Below, in pieces: positions 27,205 to 32,444 of a DNA stretch of 64,000 nucleotides. The stretch is taken from IMG/VR virus record IMGVR_UViG_3300031509_000001, positions 1 to 64,000 of that record, one strand, 5' to 3'. The position numbers and the translations under genes are program-made. The stretch comes from a virus. The notes below the pieces were generated by a model. That model did no database searches and had not been told where the DNA came from. It saw only the letters and a program-made list of their open reading frames with translations. Each line of letters opens with the position of its first letter. Positions within the stretch are counted from its first letter, which is position 1.

Positions 27205-27421
27205 CACCTTCAAATTCTTCTTGCGCGAAAAGAACCGCGCCATTGCCGCTGGTCCAATAGCTACCTTGGACGTGTATGGCCACAACGGCAATCAACCGAA
27301 ATACACCATTGTCGTACGCACCTACGGCGAAACCATGTCCGTAGAGCTATGGCGTGGATTACACCGGCTGGCAATTGATAGTTCAAGCCTAGCTCCGTCA
27401 CAGCCACAGCCAGCACACTAA
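27194..27421 (+). CDS. Unknown small protein
   Basis: 75 residues from an ATG overlapping the previous stop (ATGACGAATAG). It is beta-rich: IATLDVYGHNGNQPKYTIVV, then TMSVELWRGLHRL. The tail is Pro/Gln-rich. Function unknown. Confidence 0.65.
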   Translation: MTNSTFKFFLREKNRAIAAGPIATLDVYGHNGNQPKYTIVVRTYGETMSVELWRGLHRLAIDSSSLAPSQPQPAH

Positions 27422-27431
27422 ACCCTAACCA

Positions 27432-27477
27432 GCTCTGCGTTGAGCGTCCAATCCGTTAACGCAGAGCAACGCAGAGC
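27432..27477 (+). repeat. Inverted plus direct 10-bp repeat
   Basis: GCTCTGCGTT (27432-27441) is followed by two tandem copies of its reverse complement AACGCAGAGC (27458-27467, 27468-27477). Two alternative hairpins could form. It sits just upstream of a gene and may be regulatory. Confidence 0.6.
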
Positions 27478-27497
27478 GACATACACCACCAACACCT

Positions 27498-27746
27498 ATG
27501 AAAGCTTTTGTCTATTGCAAGATTATCGGTCCAGGCAATCAGGATGCGCGTTTAGTGTTAGCACGCGCCAAAGGCGGTTCCTGGGACTGGGTGGATATTG
27601 GCCAAAACCCAGAGAAATGGCTTGGTGTAAATGCTTCAACGCCAGGTGAAGCCGTAGACGCATTGATGGAAGCACTTTCAGCCGTAGCAGCGTCTATTGC
27701 GAACTTCCAGGCCAAATGCAAGAGCCAGGAAGCGCGCAACAATTGA
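27498..27746 (+). CDS. Unknown small protein
   Basis: 82 residues, a strand-rich start (MKAFVYCKIIGPGNQDARLVLARAKGGSWDWVDIG) and a helical end. It is isolated by the repeat at 27432 and the hairpin at 27820. Function unknown. Confidence 0.7.
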   Translation: MKAFVYCKIIGPGNQDARLVLARAKGGSWDWVDIGQNPEKWLGVNASTPGEAVDALMEALSAVAASIANFQAKCKSQEARNN

Positions 27747-27819
27747 CGCCTTCCATAGGCGCACCAAAGGAAAGTCTAGAGAATCTACACAACACCCGTC
27801 ACGTCAACGCCAACATCAG

Positions 27820-27847
27820 CAGCCACAAGGCAAACACCTTGTGGCTG
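27820..27847 (+). terminator. Perfect 11-bp hairpin, weak terminator
   Basis: CAGCCACAAGG (27820-27830), loop CAAACA, CCTTGTGGCTG (27837-27847), then TTCGCTTTCC. The tail is only mildly T-rich, so it is an attenuator or weak terminator. Confidence 0.5.
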
Positions 27848-27859
27848 TTCGCTTTCCGC

Positions 27860-27887
27860 TTGCATTTTGTGCGCTGCGGTGCATAAT
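27860..27887 (+). promoter_or_regulatory. Probable sigma70-type promoter, leaderless
   Basis: TTGCAT (27860-27865), 16-base spacer, CATAAT (27882-27887). The start point falls on or beside the ATG at 27895. Confidence 0.55.
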
Positions 27888-27894
27888 GAGCGGC

Positions 27895-28119
27895 ATGAAA
27901 AGGACATACTACATCGAGGCATGGACCGATTGTGGAGATTCTGAAATCTTCCAGTGTGAAGAGAAAGCTGTGCGCTGGCTGGTCAAAATGACCAGACATG
28001 GCGGCAGTGGCTGGTGCCTAGTACATGAACACCCCTACATGGAAGACGATTGCGCTTGCGCGCAATACGTAGATGACTACAACCCGCAAGTGGTCAACGG
28101 AAAGATCAACCGCTATTGA
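27895..28119 (+). CDS. Unknown small Cys/acid-rich protein
   Basis: 74 residues from MKRTYYIEAWTDCGD; an ATG three codons upstream would be inside the -10 box. It contains HEHPYMEDDCACAQYVDDY, possibly metal binding. No Shine-Dalgarno sequence and a promoter abutting the ATG suggest a leaderless message. Family unknown. Confidence 0.6.
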   Translation: MKRTYYIEAWTDCGDSEIFQCEEKAVRWLVKMTRHGGSGWCLVHEHPYMEDDCACAQYVDDYNPQVVNGKINRY

Positions 28120-28135
28120 AAGAGAAAGAAAGCAT

Positions 28136-28366
28136 ATGGCACGGCTCATCGCAGGCATCCAGGCGTGGAAAGGCGCCGGCAAGTCTGAAGTGACGCGCCT
28201 TGCTTCTCAAGAAGCCTCAGTCTGGCTCCGTGGCTGGCGTGGCGGCGTCACAGTGTGCGCTTTCTACGAGCCCCTAGGGAACATTAGGTTCAAGGTTTTC
28301 CGTGACCTTGGATCAACTTCACCAGGAAGTCGTTCCCTCATAGCGGAATTTGTCGTTCCGGAATAA
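28136..28366 (+). CDS. Unknown small protein
   Basis: 76 residues from ATG 28136 after a purine-rich AGAGAAAGAAAG. Pattern IQAWKGAGKSEVTRLASQEASVWLRGW. The GAGKS tract is a chance P-loop-like string in too small a protein. Its helix then strand plan recalls the N-terminal half of the two paralogues downstream, but similarity is low. Confidence 0.55.
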   Translation: MARLIAGIQAWKGAGKSEVTRLASQEASVWLRGWRGGVTVCAFYEPLGNIRFKVFRDLGSTSPGSRSLIAEFVVPE

Positions 28367-28372
28367 CTCCAA

Positions 28373-28408
28373 CCCTTGCTGGCATTCTTCCCAGCCAGCC
28401 AGCAAGGG
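28373..28408 (+). repeat. Perfect 11-bp inverted repeat
   Basis: CCCTTGCTGGC (28373-28383) pairs with GCCAGCAAGGG (28398-28408). No T-run follows. It lies 33 bases upstream of the next gene and may regulate it. Confidence 0.55.
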
Positions 28409-28441
28409 AAACCAACGGCTGGGAAAGAAAGGAAAGAAACC

Positions 28442-28828
28442 ATGAGTATGATGACTACTAGCATTGTTGGACGCTGGGCGGGCATCAAGTCTGCCGTTAA
28501 ATCAGAAGCAACCCGCGTCTTGGAAGAATATTCCAGGGCAAAACGGCGGGCCCAAGCCATTTGTGGTCAAGACATTGCCACACTGGCTAGGCTATGTCTT
28601 GGCAGCAAGTGCAATGTTGCTGTGTTCATAGTCAACGATGACCAACACAAGGCCGACATCGAGATTGAATTTCAGGAGCCATTTTACGGTGTCCGCGCCT
28701 TTCGGCCAGCCAGTGCCATCACACAGGAGCATTGGCCTGGGGAAATCGAGAGCTGGCAACAAGCCGTAGAGATCCTTAGGTCCACGGGTGAAGAGGAAAT
28801 TCTTTCAGCCTGGGAACGCGAAACTTGA
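28442..28828 (+). CDS. Unknown protein, paralogue A of the hairpin gene
   Basis: 128 residues from ATG 28442, after AAGGAAAG. It is clearly related to the protein at 29117-29482: RWAGIKSAVKSEATRVLEEY versus RWAALKRAVQQESARVLSEY, a shared CGQDI, EHWPGEIESWQQAV versus EHWPGRLADWEAVL, and the ending SAWERE. The gene itself is not unusually rich in hairpins. It ends before a terminator. Function unknown; the pair arose by tandem duplication. Confidence 0.7.
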   Translation: MSMMTTSIVGRWAGIKSAVKSEATRVLEEYSRAKRRAQAICGQDIATLARLCLGSKCNVAVFIVNDDQHKADIEIEFQEPFYGVRAFRPASAITQEHWPGEIESWQQAVEILRSTGEEEILSAWERET

Positions 28829-28855
28829 CGTTCCCAAACGCTAGCCTGTGTCCCG

Positions 28856-28888
28856 CCCCTAGGCCAAAAGCCTAGGGGATTTTGTTTT
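28856..28888 (+). terminator. Rho-independent terminator
   Basis: CCCCTAGGC (28856-28864), loop CAAAA, GCCTAGGGG (28870-28878), then ATTTTGTTTT. Confidence 0.85.
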
Positions 28889-29003
28889 CCGGAAAGCCAA
28901 GGGAAAAGAAAGGCCAGAGGAAAGCCAGAAAGCCAGTCCGCCAACCCGCCAACGCACCAGCCAACACCAACAGCGCGTTGTGCCTTCCACTTCATAAATC
29001 CGC

Positions 29004-29031
29004 TTGCGCGAAAACGCGGATTGTGTAGAAT
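29004..29031 (+). promoter_or_regulatory. Sigma70-type promoter of the hairpin gene
   Basis: TTGCGC (29004-29009), 16-base spacer, TAGAAT (29026-29031). The -35 region lies inside an imperfect palindrome (AATCCGC near 28997, GCGGATT ending near 29022), a possible operator. Here the leader is about 80 bases. Confidence 0.65.
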
Positions 29032-29039
29032 AGGCATCG

Positions 29040-29491
29040 CTGGCCTATGGTTGGCCAGTGGCTGCTACCTTCCGGTCGGGTGGCAGTGGGACAAAATGGC
29101 CGGGTTTGGAGGACAAATGGGCGCATCTGTCCGCTGGGCGGCGCTTAAACGCGCCGTCCAGCAAGAGAGCGCCCGGGTCCTCTCAGAGTATGAGAGGGCC
29201 TGGGCGCGCGTCCTGGCCGAATGCGGCCAGGACATCAGTCACAGGGTACCCCTGCCCCTGGGCAGGGGTGTCGCCCTATGGTATGAGCACGACGACGGCG
29301 GGTACAAACCCGCCGTCAAGGCCATTGTTGGGGGCGAGCCGCCCCTAACAATAGTCAAGTTGTCCCTGGCCGAACATTGGCCAGGGAGGCTTGCTGACTG
29401 GGAAGCCGTATTGGCTTCCCTTGTCTCCGTCACCGCCGAGACGATTGTCTCGGCGTGGGAACGGAAGGAGGAGGAGGCCTAGGCCTCCTCC
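29040..29491 (+). repeat. Array of about 13 consecutive hairpins within a gene
   Basis: Arms, in order: 29040-29045/29053-29058; 29062-29069/29079-29086; 29111-29119/29124-29132 (contains the start codon); 29133-29144/29151-29162; 29169-29185/29191-29207 (17 bp, two G-U); 29210-29219/29224-29233; 29248-29256/29261-29269; 29294-29303/29308-29317; 29324-29336/29340-29352; 29363-29371/29379-29387; 29400-29407/29413-29420; 29434-29442/29447-29455; palindrome 29470-29491. Loops are mostly 3-7 bases. Each arm is unrelated in sequence to the next, so this is not a repeat family but a string of local inverted repeats. Confidence 0.9.
29117..29482 (+). CDS. Unknown protein encoded by a hairpin-array gene (paralogue B)
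   Basis: 121 residues from ATG 29117, which has a good GGAGG (29108-29112); an ATG at 29096 is an alternative. It is a tandem paralogue of the 28442-28828 product (shared RWAALK, CGQDI, EHWPG and SAWERE segments), which shows that the frame is a real protein. Uniquely, nearly the whole gene is made of consecutive perfect or G-U-wobble hairpins (see the hairpin-array entry), so protein and RNA structure are encoded together. It has its own promoter and terminator. Confidence 0.75.
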   Translation: MGASVRWAALKRAVQQESARVLSEYERAWARVLAECGQDISHRVPLPLGRGVALWYEHDDGGYKPAVKAIVGGEPPLTIVKLSLAEHWPGRLADWEAVLASLVSVTAETIVSAWERKEEEA

Positions 29492-29502
29492 CCTCCATCA
29501 CA

Positions 29503-29534
29503 CCCCCAGGCGTTTGCCTGGGGGTTTTTGTTTT
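29503..29534 (+). terminator. Strong Rho-independent terminator
   Basis: CCCCCAGGC (29503-29511), loop GTTT, GCCTGGGGG (29516-29524), then TTTTTGTTTT. It closes the early block. Confidence 0.92.
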
Positions 29535-29905
29535 CCCGGCGCCGCTTCCCTGGTCCGCCGATCTGCCTTTCCCTTATCTTGCCGGTCCGCGTCTGGTCCG
29601 CTGGTCCGGTCCGATCTTCTCGACCGTTTCGTTGCCGATCTTGGCGCCGATCTTGGCCTTTGGCCATGCTTTGGCCTTTGGCTTTGGCCAAGCTTCAAGC
29701 CATTTGCTGTTGCTGGACCTTGGACCTTTGGCCTTTTGGCCTTTTTGGTTTTGGTTTTTGGCTTTCGTTTTGTCGGTCGGCCGGCTCGACGGCTTGGCTG
29801 GCTGGACGCGCGCAGCGTGCGGGGGGGCGGGGTTTTGGCCGCGGGCAGGCGGCGGAGTGAGGGTAGTATACATCCCTTCTCGATCCGACGCCTTTCTGAG
29901 CTCTC

Positions 29906-30007
29906 GCGTTTAAGCTCGTTGTTGTCTTATGTTCTTCCCAATCTCTTGCGTTTCAACGTCTCTGACTGTCCGCGTTTAAGCCTTTCCCTCTGACATCGCG
30001 TTTAAGC
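29906..30007 (+). repeat. Cluster of three GCGTTTAAGC motifs
   Basis: Identical copies at 29906-29915, 29972-29981 and 29998-30007, each preceded by C. Inverse copies (GCTTAAACGC) occur at 24048-24057 and 29143-29152. Five copies of a 10-mer within 6 kb is far above chance. Candidate protein-binding sites or origin iterons. Confidence 0.6.
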
Positions 30008-30111
30008 AGGGCTGTTTGTTTAAGATGTTGCCTTTTGTGATGTTTGTGATGTGGCGAGGTTTTGTGTGAGCTCTGTGTTTTTCTATGCCTTACGTGTCGT
30101 TTTCGCGTTTA

Positions 30112-30131
30112 TTTGACTTATAGGCGTGTTT
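30112..30131 (+). repeat. 20-bp inverted repeat flanking R2, left arm
   Basis: TTTGACTTATAGGCGTGTTT. Its reverse complement occurs at 31443-31462 with one difference. The two arms bracket the R2 region. Confidence 0.7.
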
Positions 30132-30170
30132 GTTGAGGGAGGGCGCATGGAGGGTAGCGGGGCAGGTGAG

Positions 30171-30209
30171 AAAATCGATTGTAGGCGATTTTAGAGCGAT
30201 TGTGAGGGT
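30171..30209. repeat. 39-bp dispersed repeat, copy 2
   Basis: Begins AAAATCGAT and contains AGCGATTG; about 30 of 39 positions match 23052-23090 in the same orientation. Confidence 0.6.
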
Positions 30210-30553
30210 GTTTACGGTTAAGAGGTGAGAGGTGAGGTATGAGGTATGATGAGGTGTGAGTTCTGGTTGCTGTGTTGCTTCTTTCTTTCGTTGTGTGATG
30301 TTGTGTGATTGCGTTTTTGTGTGTGCGTTTTAGTTTTCGTTCTTTGTTCTGCGCGCGACTTTTTGAGGATTAAGCGACAACGAAGCGAAGTCTTCTCAAG
30401 CAATTGAGGCGTTTCTTGTACATTGTACGCCTCTCTTTCTTTTAACTACGAGCGTTGTTGTTTTCCTCTTTCAACGTTGTGTTGAACAAGGAGAGCCTCT
30501 TAGGTGTTGTAGTAAACGTAGCGTTTCTTTCAGTAGATGAGGTTCTATATATA

Positions 30554-31198
30554 CCTTTGAATTACGTACGTTCTTCCTCTTCCTCCTGCTTGCCGGGGCT
30601 ACCTGAGCGATCCGAGGCTTTCCCCTTTAAGGCAGCATAGACCCAACCCCCAAGGGGCTTTGGAGAAGGTTTTGGTTCTTTTTTCTTCTCCTGCCCTTTA
30701 GGGTTGCGTCGTATGCTGCCTTGGAGGGGGGGTGGAGGGGGTTGTTTTGTTCTCCTCCTCCTCTTGCCGTACGCTCCGTCGCGTCCGGGTTTCCCCTTTG
30801 TTCCTGATTCCTTGGTTTTGGTTTTGGTTTCAGGAACAAGAGCAGCCCGAGGGTGGGGAAGGTCCTCCTCGGTTGGCCAGACTATTGACGGTACACATTC
30901 CACCGTCCCTGACTGATGCCTTCTAGCCTTTCGACCCTGGCCGTGTGATGTTGTGTCAGGTCCCCCTGCTATCACACATCGATGGATTGTAGCCGTGTCT
31001 GGTTAGCAGCGGTCGTGTCTTCGTTCTCGCATTCACCAGACATGAGGGGCTGTTTGACCCTTTGGGGGGGAAGGCAAAACGCCTGCGCTTGGGCTCGGCG
31101 CTTGTCAAAGAACGCTGAACGCCGATATAACTCTCGGACGCGAAGTCAATCTCCGAGCCTCGCGCAACACGCACGTTGAGTGCGTGCTACAACCATCT
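30554..31198 (-). ncRNA. Large structured RNA R2, homologue of R1
   Basis: Read on the minus strand from 31198. Shared with R1, in order: CTCAG start; CGCGTCCGAGAGTT then ATATCGGCGTTC (31142-31117); GGTGAATGCG; GGGTCGAAAGG (about 30937-30927); TCTGGCCAACCG through CGGGCTGC (30881-30842); GACGCGA; GCAGCATAC paired over 74 bases with TATGCTGCC (30720-30712/30639-30631); GCTCAGGTA (30608-30600); GTACGTAATTCAAAGG (30569-30554). Further stems are CACGCAC/GTGCGTG, TGTCTGGT/ACCAGACA, GTGTGAT/ATCACAC, GACGGT/ACCGTC, TTGTTCCTGA/TCAGGAACAA and GGAGAAG/CTTCTCC. Several stems differ from R1 by compensatory changes. Purine-rich insertions make it longer than R1. A 137-residue frame inside is low-complexity and absent from R1. 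Confidence 0.85.
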
Positions 31199-31205
31199 GA
31201 GGCGC

Positions 31206-31234
31206 ATTCTACGCACGTGTGGTGTTGGTGTCAA
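31206..31234 (-). promoter_or_regulatory. Consensus sigma70-type promoter of RNA R2
   Basis: On the minus strand, TTGACA (31234-31229), 17-base spacer, TAGAAT (31211-31206), then GCGCCTCAG as in R1. A CGTTAACG palindrome lies about 30 bases upstream. Confidence 0.85.
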
Positions 31235-31532
31235 GAGGTGAATTTGCAGTTTTCTGCGATAACGTTAACGAGTGCGTTCTGTATTGATGTTTTTGTGATG
31301 TGATGTGATGTATCGCGTAGTGTATTTTCATCTTTCTGCTCTCACTCTGCTCTCAGTCACTCACGCAATTGACTCAACTCTTCACAGAAGGCCCTGAAAC
31401 AAGGCGTTTTGATGGCAGGGGTGTGAATGCGGGTCAGTGATCAAACGCGCCTATAAGTCAAAATGTAACGTTAAAGTGGGGGTGTATAGAGAGGCCTCTG
31501 GTTCTTGGTTCTGGTTCTGCTTGTGATTTCCT
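31235..31532. other. Non-coding stretch upstream of R2
   Basis: No gene seen. It contains a GTGAT simple repeat (about 31294-31312) and the right arm of the 20-bp inverted repeat. Confidence 0.5.
31443..31462 (-). repeat. 20-bp inverted repeat flanking R2, right arm
   Basis: Reverse complement of 30112-30131 with one difference (C for T). Confidence 0.7.
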
Positions 31533-32381
31533 TCAAGCCCTACGCTGCTGTACTGCGTTCCATGAACCGAGCCCTTGCAGTGCGTAGTAGCAGTTAGGGC
31601 AGACGTTGATGAGGGTTTGGTTTTGCCAGGGCAGAAGAGTAAGCTCTGTGATCCCTGTCCATCCGCAGAAGTAGCAGGAGGAGAAGATGTGAGTTCTGCC
31701 TTCGGCTGAGTACAGGGCTTTCGTATGCTCGTGACAGAAGGGGCTGTGGTAGGTGATGCCCTTTTGCGGTTTGTACGAGGCAACAGGGGCGTGACAATCT
31801 GGCACAGCGCAGATTGTGCGCGTGAGCTTGATCCAGTTCCTGTGTCGTATTCTGCGTACGCTTTTGGAGACTGTAAAGGGTGTGGCGCTGATTTGCATGA
31901 AGGCAGCGTGAGGTAAATCCATCTCCTTATCCCAGGGGATGTCAAACGGTTTATGAATCGCTGGTGGGGGGCCAGCCTTGTTTTTGTGCTGCTGTGTGCG
32001 TTGAATTGCCTTGCGTCGCAGGAGGCTGTGATTGATTCGTGCCAGAATTGAGAGGGACAGAATCAGGTGTGTGCCGGAATTTTCCGGAGAGGATAGAGCG
32101 ACCAGAGCAGAATGCATGCACCAGCGTTTGGGGTTCGGTGCTTTTCGAAAGGCTCTGACTGCCTTGGCTGCGTATTGGCCTTTTCTTTGCAACGTATCGA
32201 ACAAGATGTGAATCTTGTCTGCTGTAGCTGAGGCCATTACGGACATGGCCATTCTCCAGCCTTCAGTGCTCTTGGGCGTGGTTTCCTGGGGGTTTTCCAG
32301 TCTTTGTTCAAGGCTGGAGTAGTAGGCGTCCAGCGTACTGGCAAGTGCATACTGGCGTCTTGATCGCATGTGTGCCACCAT
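31533..32381 (-). CDS. Unknown protein with C-terminal zinc-binding region
   Basis: 282 residues. The N-terminal half is helical and basic. The C-terminal part has repeated Cys/His pairs: CAVPDCH, FCHEH, CYFCGW and CPNCYY, which could bind two zinc ions. It is divergent from the nozzle-like gene and the only gene between R2 and the structural genes. It could be a nucleic-acid-binding protein, perhaps acting on R2, but that is only a neighbourhood argument. The start may instead be the ATG at 32369. Confidence 0.75.
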   Translation of the reverse strand: MVAHMRSRRQYALASTLDAYYSSLEQRLENPQETTPKSTEGWRMAMSVMASATADKIHILFDTLQRKGQYAAKAVRAFRKAPNPKRWCMHSALVALSSPENSGTHLILSLSILARINHSLLRRKAIQRTQQHKNKAGPPPAIHKPFDIPWDKEMDLPHAAFMQISATPFTVSKSVRRIRHRNWIKLTRTICAVPDCHAPVASYKPQKGITYHSPFCHEHTKALYSAEGRTHIFSSCYFCGWTGITELTLLPWQNQTLINVCPNCYYALQGLGSWNAVQQRRA

Positions 32382-32444
32382 TAACTTGTGTGTGGACGAT
32401 GAGATTTAACAAAGTTGATGCGTATCGCCTCGTAGAGAGATGTT

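Larger units (their letters stand above)
29535..30553. other. Non-coding, T/G-rich low-complexity stretch
   Basis: The frames here are composition artefacts. The first part is full of TTTGGCC-type repeats (29640-29760). It also holds the GCGTTTAAGC cluster, a TTTGACTTATAGGCG inverted-repeat arm, the second 39-bp repeat, a GAGGTGAGGTATGAGG simple repeat (about 30222-30260) and a hairpin GAGGCGT/ACGCCTC (about 30407-30434) followed by TCTTTCTTTT, a possible plus-strand terminator. Confidence 0.6.

Noticed and set aside
27432-27477. CRISPR-like repeats
   Set aside because: Only two adjacent 10-bp direct copies with no spacers; no array anywhere in the window.
28136-28366. GAGKS string as an ATP-binding P-loop
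   Set aside because: The protein is only 76 residues, without Walker B or the surrounding strand-loop-helix pattern.
29391-29993. 200-residue plus-strand frame and opposing frames in 29479-29873
   Set aside because: Composition artefact in a repetitive T/G/C-rich stretch downstream of a strong terminator.
30562-30975. 137-residue minus-strand reading frame inside R2
   Set aside because: Lys/Pro/Glu low-complexity product, no start signal, not kept in R1, and the region is better explained by conserved RNA stems.
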